A DNA stretch of 64,000 nucleotides, taken from assembly GCA_028673005.1 (NCBI GenBank), contig CM054115.1:190906370-190970369 (forward strand). The letters are read 5' to 3'. The translations under genes were made by a program, and so were the position numbers. Source of the stretch: Tanypteryx hageni (lineage: Eukaryota; Arthropoda; Insecta; Odonata; Petaluridae). Shown in pieces: positions 32,866 to 44,319 of this stretch (the first letter of the stretch is position 1; every line of letters starts with the position of its first letter). The notes beneath the pieces are model-generated. The model did no database searches and was not told where the DNA came from. It was given only the letters and a program-made list of their open reading frames with translations.

Positions 32866-33058
32866 TACTCTTTCGCTGAAGAAGGGCATACATAGGCCCG
32901 ATAAGCTTGCGTTTTACTGTGTGCGTGTTTATTTACGTGTGTCTCTTCGACGCCCACAGCAGCCTGCCAACTTGGTCCTCAACTTGGTAAGTGTCCGCTG
33001 GGCTTCCTTCAACACCTTGTTGCCACCCTCATCACTACCTTTCCTTTTCCTGAAGTTA
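32863..33058 (+). repeat. Short element P2 with hammerhead-like core
   Basis: CTGAAGA (32876-32882), A, GGGC...GCCC stem (32884-32887 / 32896-32899), then GATAAGC where GAAA is expected, so the core carries a change. The downstream blocks ACGTGTGTCTCTTCGAC, GTAAGTGTCCGCTGGGCTTCC, CAACACCTTGTTG and TACCTTTCCTTTTCC are shared with P1. Another short TA-rich tract follows at 33059-33090. Confidence 0.55.
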
Positions 33059-33179
33059 ATATATATATCTATATATATATATATATATCCTTATATTATC
33101 CAACTATATATATGGTTTGACAATATGAGTTCTCTCGAGATAAAATAATCCCCCAATCGGATCTCCTGGAGGGACTGCC

Positions 33180-34100
33180 TTGAGGAAAACATTTGTCGAC
33201 AGTAATTTACGAATAGGCACGTGGAACGTAAGAACAATGAGAAAGACAGCAAAACTAGAGAACATGAATGAAGAAATAAGAAGAAATAGCGTTGACACTA
33301 TAGGACTGAGCGAAACTAGATGCGAGGGAGAAGGACAGTTCGACGCGGAAGAGCTCACGGTAGTTTACTCTGGAGGAAATACTGAGGAAAGGGGAGTAGC
33401 TCTGGTAATTAGGGAAGATATGATGAAAAGCATGACAAAGATAATAGCAATGAACGATAGACTGATGGCAATAAAGCCAAAAGCAGTCCCAGTGGACATG
33501 CTGATAATCCAGGAATATATATCAATGTCAGCTCATGAAGTTTAAGAAATCGAGGAGATTTATGAGCAAATTAATGACATTTACATAGAAGACAGAAGAG
33601 AAAAGGTGAACTGCATAATGTAGGAAGATTGAAACAGCATAGTCGGAGAAGGACAGGAAGAAAATGTTGCCGGGCAATACGGATTTGGGAAGAGAAACCG
33701 AGGAGGAGAAAAACTGGCAGAATTCTGCATCAATAATGACCTTGTAGTGACTAATACATGGTTTAAAAACCATAAACGAAGGTTATACACATGGAAAAGC
33801 CCAGGAGATAGAATGAGATGCCAAATAGATTACATCCTAGTAAAACAGGGATTCAGGAACAGCATAAAAACCGCCAAGAAATTAGCAGGAGCAGACAGTG
33901 ATTCAGATCATAGCCTTCTAATAGTTGACGTAAGTACGAAGCTCAAACAAATAAGAAAAACGAGAAGAGAAAGACAGACTTGGGACCTAGATAAACTGAA
34001 AGAAAGGCAGGTTGTAGTCAGCATGAAGTTGGAAGATCGCCTAAGAAATTTGGAAAATAAAACCAAAGAACGTGGATATAGAATGGAATGAAATTAAATT
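33180..34100 (+). pseudogene. LINE endonuclease domain (APE type), broken
   Basis: Residues 10-25 give LRIGTWNVRTM (catalytic Asn), followed by VDTIGLSETRCEG (catalytic Glu), GVALVIREDMM, then a stop at 33543. The same frame is open again from 33747 with NTWFKNHKRRLYTWKSPG, QIDYILVK and SDSDHSLLIVDV, whose Asp-His is the end of the endonuclease active site. The middle part (33545-33745), containing the catalytic Asp/Asn region, has stops. Endonuclease signature residues are otherwise retained. Confidence 0.85.
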
Positions 34101-34599
34101 CAGTATCAAGGATATCTTGGATAAAGAGATTGGAAAACGAGAGATGAAAATCAGAAAACCATGAATCACTAAGAAAATGCTGGAGAAAATGGATGAGAGA
34201 CGAAAATGGAAAATCGTTAACAGTGAAGAAGGTAGAGCCAACTATAGACGCATAAACAATGAGTTGAGAAGGGTAGCAGATAAAGCTAGAGAAAATTGGT
34301 TAAAAGAGAAATGTGATTAAATACAACAAATGGAGAAGTTAGGACGGTACGATATGATGTACGATAGAGTACTGGAATTAGAAGATAAGAAGTCTAATGG
34401 AATTCGTGGCAAAGGAATTATGAATACGGATGGGAAGTCTCAGAAACAAAGGACGTAGCACACATATGGGAAGCATGCATTAAGGAACTATACAGCAAGC
34501 AGGCAGGATCGCCAAAAATAGGATGATGAGGAAAATTTTGAAGAAGACAACTTAGGAGGGCGAAGTAGAAAAAGCGATAGTGGAACTAAAGAAAGGGAA

Positions 34600-36011
34600 A
34601 GCCACAGGCAGCGATGGAATACCGGCTGAGGTATTTAGTCATGGGATCAGAAGGACTAAAAGCGATCACGAAATTAATTAATATGATTTATGACATGGGA
34701 GAGTGGCCCCGGGATTTCCTAGATGTAACAATGATCCCTCTAAATAAGGAGCAATAGGCAATGAAATGTAAAGACTACAGAACGATAGGCCTTCTGTCAC
34801 ACTCTTCGAAGATCAACACGAGGATTCTTAATAAAAAGCTGGAGAAAAAGGCAGAAGAAATAATAGGGGAAGATCCATTCGGTTTCAGAAAAGGACGAGG
34901 AACTAGAGATGCTATAGGAGTAGTTAGAATCATATCAGAAAGGGCAATAGAGTACATTCTGATATCTGCATATGTTTCGTAGACTGGCAGAAGGCCTTTG
35001 ATAGAGTAAATTGGGTAAAGTTGATAAAGATATTAAAGGATATAGGTGTAGACTGGAAAGAGAAGAGACTGACCAGGAATCTATATGTGAATCAAGTTGT
35101 ACAGGTCAGGTTGGAGAATGCGGACACCTGCGGAGTAAATATCGGTAGAGGAGTATGACAGGGCTGCTGTCTATCGCCGACCCTATTCAATATATGTGGA
35201 GAAACTCTAATGCAAGGAGCCTTAGATGGCACAGGAGATTTCAAAATTGGAGGAAGGATTAAAAGCAGAGTAAAATACGCGGATGATCAAGTACTTCTAG
35301 CAAGAAAGATAGAGGAACTCCAGAAAATAATAAATAGACTAGTAATAACAGGTAGAAAATACGGTATGGAAATAAATAAAGAAAAATCTGAGGTCATTCG
35401 AATATCGGGCAAAGGAGAGACCCTGAACATAAGTATTGAAGGAAAGCCTCTAGAACATATTTCAAACTATAAATACCTTGGAAGCATCATAAAAAGAGAC
35501 GAAGAATGTACGGATGAGATCAGGACTAGAATAGGAAAAGCAAAAGCGGCTTTCAGAAGAAAGAACACCTACTTACGTGGAATATAAGGAATGATATCCG
35601 CAACAAGTTCATAAAATGCTATGAATGGAGTATAGCTTTGTACGGTGCAGAAACATGGACGCTAAGAAAAAATGATATGAAATATTGGAAATCTTTGAAA
35701 TGTGGACTTGTATGAGAATGCTGAAGATAAAATGGTCGGGTAGGATGAAATACGATAAAGTGCTACTAGGAGTAGGTGAGAAGCGAATGATTATACAGAC
35801 TATCAGAAAGAGGAAGGCAAACTGTGTTGGGCATTACCTGAGGAGAGAGGCTATGATTAAAGACATATTAGAAGGAAATCAAGATGGAAAAAGGGAAAGA
35901 GTTAGGAAAAGGTTTCAGCTGATAGACGATTTGAAAGGGAAAGAGAGTTATCAAGATATGAAGAGGACAGCGGAAAATAGGATTATATGGAGAATCAGGT
36001 TTTTACCATGA
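34600..36011 (+). pseudogene. LINE reverse transcriptase and C-terminal region, broken
   Basis: From 34761 come KDYRTIGLLSHSSKI and GFRKGRGTRDAIGVVRIISERA (RT blocks 1-2), then a shift near 34970. The 35210 frame contains VKYADDQVLLA, in which the YADD catalytic box is intact, then KYGMEINKEKSEVI and YKYLGSII. After a stop and shift, 35685-36011 gives WSGRMKYDKVL, RKANCVGHYLRRE and GKRERVRKRFQLIDDL, a C-terminal region common in arthropod endonuclease-reverse transcriptase LINEs. At least four disabling changes are visible. Confidence 0.85.
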
Positions 36012-36061
36012 ATAATCACGGACCTGTCTATGGACAGACTACCTATAATGATATATATCCT

Positions 36062-36293
36062 ATATATGTAAGAAGGAGCCATTTATTTTACGAGATATAA
36101 AAAGACGATAATTTTTTATCAGTAATAAAGTCGCACTGCCGATAAGGCTACGTAAACCGTTTATATCATTTTCTTATTTTCCTTGTCTATATGTCCTGAA
36201 CACCAAATTTCATGAACATCAGTCCAGTAGTTTCGCGGACGGACACGACCTGGCCATAAGGCGTTCTTTGCTTACTTTTTGTAAAGAACGCCT
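36062..36293 (+). repeat. AGGCGTTCTTT family, 3' fragment (copy 3)
   Basis: Starts just beyond the LINE 3' end and carries TATATCATTTTCTTATTTTC, AAATTTCATGAACATC, CGGACGGACACGACCTGGCC and the terminal hairpin GGCGTTCTTT...AAAGAACGCC (36260-36292). Confidence 0.75.
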
Positions 36294-36624
36294 AATAAAA
36301 ACACTTGCTAAAATATTTCTGCTGCATTCACTCCGCATTTGTTTGCGCTACTTGGATCATTAAAAGGGGAAATTCAAGCAAGTTTCGGGATTTATACGCG
36401 TTTCTTTCAAGATAATTTGAAGATAAATTTCATCTCCAATAAAATGCTGTTTATATCGCAAAAACGGTATTATTTACAAGAAATGTAGATAAATACGATC
36501 AATTATCAAATTATTAGAATTAGAATTTTGCATTAATTTCCCCTTAAAAAGGTATATACTACGTTCTGATATCACAATTTTAGGATATTTTAAAATTCCA
36601 CGATATATTTTTCCACTTTCTACG

Positions 36625-36795
36625 TAAATCTAATAGGGAGAGGTCGTTCCCGGAATTGAACCATGGACTTCAGTCTTCACCAAATTAATTAAAGCCCTGA
36701 TGTTAGTCCTGATAGCACTAGCCTCATACCGAGTTACTTGAAACTCGGTCCATTGACGCAAAAGTTGCTAGTGGGAGACACATACACAATAATTT
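36625..36795 (-). repeat. SINE-like dispersed repeat S1, copy 3
   Basis: Same block order as copies 1 and 2: CTACGTAAATCTAATAGGGA, CCCGGAATTGAACCATGGACT (degraded reverse B-box), TCACCAAATTAA, GATAGCACTAGCC, and GGGAGACACATACACA as tail. Confidence 0.5.
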
Positions 36796-38420
36796 CATCA
36801 GGATTTGTTTCCGTAATGAAACCAGCAATAAGAAATGGTCTAGAAGAACTACCTTAAAAATGAATAATTTTTAAATTTTGGATTTTCTTCTATCCTATCA
36901 CCTCGCCAAATTTCACAGAAGTACCTAAACTTTTATATTATCCTCCTCCTCTATGTTAAAAGCTGAAAACTAAAAGAATAATGCAAAAACATACAAATTT
37001 CATGTACACAAGTATAGACAATAGAAAATAATGTAATACATCTCTTTTTTGTATATATCCCAATACTGTTCTGCACGACATCTTCAGTGAAAAAGCCAAA
37101 GGATATTGAGCATGATGTCAAAGAGATGAGAATCTGTCGTCTAACATATGTATTCTGCGAAAAAAATTCGAAATTTAAAAAATAATTTAAGATAATTTAG
37201 CCTTCTGTGAATTAGGGAGAATAAAATGAAACCGCTTTTGGAAAATTATTTTAACTCTAGATATTGTCAAGAATCGATTTTAAATGTGAAAGTGACGCAT
37301 TTAAACAATTTTGGTTATTAATATTGGGTAAAATTAATATATTTATTTTTGAAATTCTATCTTTAATACACAGTTTTTACATAAAATGCAAATCTATTCG
37401 ACAGCATATCAAAATAGTACATTTAAACATATATTTAGGCATCGGAATGACAAACAGCCACCGTTGATTAGTTTATGCATTGTGGGGATTACATCATAGA
37501 CTTATTTATTTTGAATTTTTACCTGACGAATTTGAGGAAATTGGCATCCAATATTCTTAAATTAAACAAATATAATGCCACTAATAACTTCCACTACCTA
37601 GGAATTACATTTTTTAATCGTTAACTAAGTGCACATGTTAGGTGTAAAAATAAGATAACCACTGATGGCGAAACATTTATTTGAAATAATACAATAAAGG
37701 AAAATTTATTTAACCTTGGTCACGCACGAAGAAAACACTATAGTTACGAAGCAAATGAAGAGTATTTGAGAATCTGTATAAATGATGCATATAGCTAAAT
37801 TGTAATGGAAAGTCGAATGAGTCGGACACACCACAGTTTTCTCGATTCCAGTAGAATTAGATAATTACCAACAATATCTACGTTTAACGAATCTAGGGTT
37901 AAAGTTTTAAACAACTACGAAGTGACATAGGCGATGAGTGCAACCCTATTGGCTGAAATCTTTTAAATTCACAGCGAGAACTTGGATATTTATTTCGAAC
38001 TAGTTTTCGCGTTGTTTATCCCGCGTTCTGCGAGTTAATTATAGTTTATTAACCGAGATTTTTGCCGCGATTTTCTCCCGTTTGAGAGAGATAGAGAGGA
38101 CGACCGCAATGCTTTATCACCAAACAGTTTATTGCATTGATTAAGGTTAATTACAGTGGTCACAATTGTTTCAAACTTATCTCGCACAAACCACACTTCG
38201 AAAAAAAGTAGATTTTCCCATAAATTTATTCCGCAGTGGCGCTAAATTCGTAATATAGTGAATTGATGAATTGATTCGACCATTTTGAGGAAGAGAGAAA
38301 ATATTAGGCGAAAAAAACATAAACGTATACTCTATTCGGAGAATAAACGGTTAACCGTAAAAGAAGTTTGAGTCGAAATGAAAAGAAAAAACTTTGTCAC
38401 TTCCACAGTTTATTGAACAT
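36796..38420. other. AT-rich, no recognised gene
   Basis: No repeat of this window aligns convincingly. The ORFs are short and without motifs. It may be unique host sequence. Confidence 0.4.
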
Positions 38421-38450
38421 GACCGGTTTCGCTACGATCGTAGCATCATT
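38421..38450 (-). repeat. Hammerhead-like hairpin motif
   Basis: On the minus strand: TGATG, perfect stem CTACGA/TCGTAG, C, GAAAC, CGGTC. The GAAA and the palindromic CCGG before TC fit hammerheads that act as dimers through a short stem III. The first C and the final A of the CUGANGA core are not present, so activity is doubtful. No extended element could be delimited around it. Confidence 0.45.
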
Positions 38451-39468
38451 ATATTTGAGTCGTAATCTTCGAGAATAATCACGATACGGAGAGAAAATCA
38501 CGAATTCGCGTCACCGACCGCGATGCCAATTTAACGATTCGGATGCGCTTATCGTCACGGCACTGTCAGTTGGTCGTTTTAAAGCGCTGCTCGTGATTAA
38601 AAAAATCAAACTGATTTGGAAAAGTTAACTGCGGGACATTTGTGAGGGGGCAAACATGAAGTGATCGTGCGTTGGGCACGGCGGCCGGAGTGACACAGCG
38701 AAATGCACGCGTGTTCGAGGCGATCTGAGCTATCAACATCCTCTCCTGTTATTACTAGCGAATGGAAGTTAATCCTCGGTTAAAACGGACGTTTTAAAAA
38801 CCTATTTATCTGCATTCCGCCGTAGTAATTCCCAGCTTAGTTTTGATAAAACGCTTATCTCATTCGGCCGACGGAGCTTCTATGAGCGCAATGGATTCGC
38901 GCACTCGCATCTCGCTAATTCCTTTGTGCAGATTGAACAAGGTGCTATTATGGATACATACAATGTTCAGAATAATAATTAATAAAGCCAGTAGCGGCAG
39001 AGGTCTAGAATGTAATCAACAGCTGAGGCGGTTTTTTTTATCTCCGCGCGGCATTTTAAATAAAAGCAGACAATTATCACAACAAAAGGGAAGAGGAGGA
39101 GGGATGACTCGTCGGTGTGACAATGGAATGCGTGTTGCAACTATGGCGAGATTCATAGGGTTTAAGTCTAATGCTTACGAAATATTATGGCCAGCATATT
39201 TACGACCAACAACGATTAATGGATGCTTCATCCGGTGAAATCGTAGTTTTTAAATCACCTGAGCAACATGCTGCTATATTGCAAATAGGATAGAATTTTT
39301 ATGAGAAACAGTGTATAATTTAAGCGTGCCACATAACTGAATATAGTATTCATAGAAAGTCCTTAAATTATGAGATGTAATTTTTAAAAATCTCATCATT
39401 TTCTTTTGATTATGCCTCGTATCAAAGCTGCTTAGATGAAAATTTAACACTTTTGGTTAATGATAAGT
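38451..39468. other. No recognised gene; moderately GC-rich patch
   Basis: 38500-39240 is less AT-rich than its surroundings and holds a 131-codon plus-strand ORF (38843-39238) with no motif I know. It could be host non-coding or exon sequence; there is no support either way. Confidence 0.35.
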
Positions 39469-40006
39469 TAGCGCCAAAAATATCAAACCTGTTTCACAAT
39501 ATCTAACCATACAATCAAAAGACAAGACGCTGAAAAATATATTAATACTATACAACTAAAAATTGAAATTTTACTTAGTTGACAGTAGCTATTTTAGCAC
39601 CCAGAGCAAACTACCATAAAAAATTCTCTGCTATTTATTTTTTTAATATATGGATTTTGGGTGAACAATAATTAAAAAAACTATAAAAGATATAATTTAT
39701 CCCTATAAATGTGCATTATTTTAATAAATAATTATAAATATAATCACATACATACTTAATTTCAATGCAGAACATATAAATATTTTAATATTAAAGAGTT
39801 ATTCAACGAGATTTTAATGCAACGCACTCATCAATAACATCATCGAAATTTATAATTTCTCATATGCGTATTGTCAGGAGCAAGTATAGTAGTGAAATCG
39901 CTCTTGTCCCTGTGCCATGCAACTTCGCACAACCTACTATTAACAATTTTCGCGCCCCTTCTTTAGTTGCGTCCGGGGCAAATGCCCCGCCCGAGTTACG
40001 GCGCTG
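39469..40006. mobile_element. hAT-like MITE
   Basis: The right end reverse-complemented is CAGCGCCGTAACTCGGGCGG, next to GGGGCATTTGCCCC, a typical hAT terminus. The proposed left end TAGCGCC at 39469 is short. Flanking 8-mers TGATAAGT (39461-39468) and AGATAAGC (40007-40014) match at 6 of 8. The right end is solid; the left end is tentative. No coding. Confidence 0.5.
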
Positions 40007-40014
40007 AGATAAGC

Positions 40015-41040
40015 CGTACATTTCCTATATATAGAATATTCAAGCTGTATAGCATTTTAGACAAACAGCGGAAATTATACCTGTTTTATAGTCCCGTATT
40101 GTTTTTAAGGAATACCAAATTTCTGTTATCGAAATTGACAACCAAGCGTTGGCCAAATGCAAATTAATTAACCTTTATTCAAACTGCTGTAGCATTAAGC
40201 TTTTGTCCTTGTGTGAATTAATTCACTATATGACAACGATGTGCTCGCAGAAATTATAAATTACAACGATAATGTTCCAATTAAGGCGGCTGGAGTACAA
40301 AGATTGAACTAGTCAGAGCAATTAAATTTCTCCTCGTTTTTCGCATTTAGACGAAAAATCAAGCTTGTTTGGGACGCATTCAAATTGTTTCCGCCAGAAT
40401 AACGCGCATTTAAACGTAGTGTTCGTTCCACTGATTATTAACATATTAATAATTTAACTTCATATCTGGCGCACTTGCAGGACAAATGTTGATCGCTGAG
40501 AAACTAGATTTAAAAACAGTTTAGACTCAGAAATCAGAATTATAACAGACATATTATTTTTTTAAATAATAAAAATTTTGACATATTTTACTTCGAGTAG
40601 CGTTTTATAAAAAAATGACCATGAAAACATCCAAAATCAGCTAATAATAGCTAATTTTAAAAATGGTTTTGCCTTGGATAGAAGATAGCAGTTCTTGCAT
40701 CAGAATATTTAAATGTATTGCATTCTATGACCTTCGTTAAGCTATTAATAGATTTATAATATAATCAATTAAAATTAAAGTTAAAAAAATAAGTATTTAT
40801 CTCATTTATCTCCAATAGCCATAGCGACCTTATTTCATATTATACCATGGCTATTTTACGGCTGTATGAAATACCTGGGATGGTTTTCATTTTTTTGAGA
40901 GTTCATTGAACTGCGGCAGTTAATCTGAACAATTTATCGTTCTCCACGATGCAGCGATGACTAAGGCGATCATATACGTATTTGCGTAAGAAATAATTTG
41001 CGCTTCAGCTGCGGACCTCATTCCAGTTTCGTATAGCTTT
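40015..41040. other. AT-rich, no recognised feature
   Basis: No ORF of note, no terminal structure found. Confidence 0.45.
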
Positions 41041-41500
41041 CTTGGAACCGATATCTACTCGCTGGGGCTCTCGACCGCGTTTATATCCCAAAGGATCGCT
41101 TTGCTTTCTCGCGCCGAATTTTGCATTTGCCCGCCACAAAGGCACCCGATTCGACCACAGGGGCGGTCGCCACTACGAAACCTCGCAAAAGGACTCGACC
41201 GCTCCGGAATTCCGCTTTCAATACATTTTTGGGACAAACCGAGCGCTCATCCGATCCGGACCGCTTTCATTTCGCCTCAATCGCGACTCGCTTCCCAATC
41301 AAAGCTCCGTTTCGTCCTTATCCCACCTCCCCCATTCGCCTCTCCCTCGCATTCGCCTCCCCTCCTTCCCACGCAAACCCTCTGACGGAAAACCCTTTTC
41401 GAATCCGATCCGTACCACGGAGAGGACTGTAGAGAGAGAGAGTGTCCCTTTTATGTCCTTTTACATGCAAGTGGAACGGCTTAAGAAAAGCGATTTTTCC
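41041..41500. other. GC-richer block with overlapping long ORFs, unassigned
   Basis: A 155-codon plus-strand ORF (41042-41509) overlaps 94- and 103-codon ORFs in the other two plus frames. This indicates loss of stop codons through composition (CCG/TCG-rich) rather than coding selection. No domain is recognised. A host exon or CpG-rich regulatory block is possible. Confidence 0.3.
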
Positions 41501-41509
41501 CTTTGCTAA

Positions 41510-41800
41510 ACAAAGAGAGAGAGAGGGATAGAAAATAATTTTGGTGACGCATAAAAGCGTCATGCGGTTATTTAGACAAAAGAGAGGGAGAGAATTGATT
41601 ATAAACAGTGAGAATGGGTTAGGGAGAGTGGGTGGGCGACGGAGAAAGGAAGAGGAGGGGGAAGAGGGGAAGAGAATGCGTGGGTTTAGAGAAAGAGTAG
41701 AGGTGGTCATGTGGGAGGACGAGGGGTGAGGAGTTTAGAAGGGAAGGCGACAGCGGAAGAGGGTGCGGAGAAAGAGTAGGGGTGTTAGGAAGTTAAGTGA
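41510..41800. repeat. Purine-rich tract
   Basis: GA-rich plus strand from a GAGAGAGAGAGG core at 41513; followed at 41815-41890 by a CT-rich stretch. Confidence 0.65.
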
Positions 41801-41889
41801 GGCCGCTCGCCCACCATCTTCCCCTCAACCCCCTCCATTTCTCTTTTCATCCACCCCCTTCCTCTACCCCCACTCCCACACCTCCCCAT

Positions 41890-43300
41890 AAAGCGATTTC
41901 ACGCTCATAATATGATAGCCTCGCCTTAAAAAATATTTCGGAGATTAATTTTCTCGTCACGCGTCGATAAGCGGAGAGAGTATCGAGACGGAGAGGTGAA
42001 ATTGCTAGCGATAAAACGGTCGCTCGTTGGTTTTGGGATTTTCCGCTCGCCGCGGTAAAATTCGATCTTTGCCGCAGCAAACACATCAATCATGCTATTT
42101 TCATGCAGAGATCTCGACTGGGGAAAAACGATCTCCTAAAATGAGAAGATTTTTTCTCGCCATTGCCTTTTCGAACAAACTTTTGGTTGAGGTACGGAAA
42201 AAATATAGAGGGCAGTTGTTTCACGCATCCGGGTTTGGGAGTCATTGTCGCTAATGACGCTGCGTTGCACGAATGAGAGTGATCACGATGTTGGCACGCC
42301 ATTCGACCAGTGGCATTGCGTAAAAGTTTCAGGGTCGTAAACTTAAGGGTTCATCGATCGCAATTTTTCTATGCAAAAACTTTTAAGCTTTTCAATTCCC
42401 TCAATTACAAAAGTGGTTACCTTAATTGCATCACATAATAGCTTTGGAAGGTCTAAATTTGGATTTTATCGATTTAATTAACCAATGTTGTGTAACACGT
42501 TCGATCACTTTATTGAAGTTGTATAGCTATCAATCATTAAAAGCAAACAAAACAACAAATAAAACGGAACGATTTCAAAAAATGCAAAATTTTCACTCCC
42601 GAGCTCTGATGGAACTTACCAGACAGTTAACGAGACTTAAATAATAATTTACAAGTGAGCGATTTTTTATTATCGGTAAAAATAACAGTGAAAGAAATTC
42701 AACGATTTAAAAAATTATTTTTATTTCAAAGCTAAGAAATTAAATTAAAATTTCTTATTCGATCGTTATAATTTCTTGTTTCTCTCGGAAATAATCTGAC
42801 AGTCGCTCAGATGAATCTTGCGGGGTGAAATAACATTCTAAAATTGAATTATCTTTAACATTTTCGAGAGAAGCCCCTTTTTTCAGAAAAAATATAAATT
42901 AAGAGGCTAATGCAATTGCAGTTATCCTGACTTGCCACACCCCTCCGCATCACCAATAACTAAAAGCAACCATATTAAAAAAATTGGATGAAATAATATT
43001 TACCTTTTCGAATCCGATGTCTGTTGCGAAGACGTTCGTATATCCTCGGTCTCTCTGTCTCTTTTTTATAAAAAAAATCTTACCGAAGACGACAGTATAA
43101 ACGTAGAAACTTTGCACGAGTCACAAAATTGATACAATCCTTTCGGGAAGGTCTTCAAACTCGAAAACTTTCTTTCGAAATGTATTTATACGGAACACAC
43201 TTTTCGGATTGATGTTTTTGGGGAGCGATTGGTCCCTTCACCGACCGAATCAGCAAACTCACGACGTCCGCGACTTCTCTTCTCACCCACGATGCTAATT
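41890..43300. other. No recognised gene
   Basis: Mixed composition, short ORFs only, no repeat partner in this window. Confidence 0.4.
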
Positions 43301-43910
43301 CACACCACCCTTAAGGATCCGATTCGCCCGGCGGAGGACGATGCCGTGTCAAACGCCTCATTCCCGGCCCACACCGCACGGCCGTGATTAATCACTAGGT
43401 CTGCATCCGCCGACACCGATCACGACACTTTTTCGGTTTATTTTTTTTTGCGGGAGAAATTGGAAGCGGTCCGCGTACGCGACCAACGCTACACTCTCCC
43501 GGGCCCAGGACTGAGCGGGGCGGAGAGATGGTGAGGCAGGATAAGGCCCATCCTACCTCTCGCCGCCCCCTCCCACCCGAACCGCCACCCGCCCTTCGCG
43601 GGAGTCTCCCTTCCCTCCCCCCACACACTTCATCCGCTCTCCCCGCAGCGTCGTGATCGGGGGAGGAGCCGACGGTGGCGCCGACGGTGGTCAGATACCG
43701 AGTTACAGGGCCCTGCCTCGTCGTCCCTCGTGGGAGTTCGGTCATCTCCGCGGGCGCGTACGCGATATCCCTTTTCAGGCGCTGCCCTCTTGCGAGCGCA
43801 AGGAGAAGTGGGCTGAAGAACAGAGATTAAGTCGAAAAAGAAGAGAGAAAACGCCCTTTCCATTCTTCGCTTCTGCATCTCTCCCCTTTTATCTCAATCA
43901 CGCGGGGGCA
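43300..43910. other. GC/CpG-rich island
   Basis: A sharply GC-rich block with many CG dinucleotides (CGACGGTGGCGCCGACGGTGG at 43670-43690, CGCGTACGCG words) in an otherwise AT-rich window. ORFs on both strands reach 80-116 codons without recognisable motifs. It could be a promoter/first-exon region of a host gene, or a repeat; no evidence decides this. Confidence 0.4.
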
Positions 43911-44319
43911 TTTTGAGATGCAACGAGTGTCTTTACCGCGCCAATATGCCCCTCGGGCAAGCGCGCCCTTTTAAGGGCGTTTCGAAAGTGTTCCATCAAT
44001 AATCGATTTATCTCTATGACAACGAAATGCACCAGAACGCTTTCTCGTGCAATGGCCTGAGCACACCCAATCGGAAGATACAAATCCATCCCTTTAAATT
44101 GAATAAAACGGAACAATCGTAGTTTTAACCCTCTTAATACCATAACGTACCTAGCGACACCAGCGTAAATTTTCTTTTGTGTTATTCAAATCTGAACGAT
44201 AAAAATTTGAAAAACGGAATTCCTGAAAAAATTGATACAGAAAATGTACATTTTTCTTACATTTTTTATCCTTCAGGTTTCAACAAGTATGGAAAGGTGT
44301 ACTTCACGTCGGAGTACAC

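Larger units (their letters stand above)
33130..36060 (+). mobile_element. APE-type non-LTR retrotransposon (LINE), near full length, decayed (LINE copy 1)
   Basis: It carries an apurinic endonuclease, a reverse transcriptase and a C-terminal region in order, with stops and shifts. The 3' end (ATGAATAATCACGGACCTGT...ACTACCTATAATGATATA) matches that of the minus-strand copy ending at about 59229. GTWNVRTM and FRKGRGTRDA are typical of RTE/BovB-related and neighbouring clades, so I place it there only loosely. The 5' boundary is uncertain; coding starts near 33180. Confidence 0.85.

Noticed and set aside
41042..41509. Host protein of 155 residues
   Set aside because: All three plus frames are open together, which points to base composition; no motif recognised, so left as unassigned.
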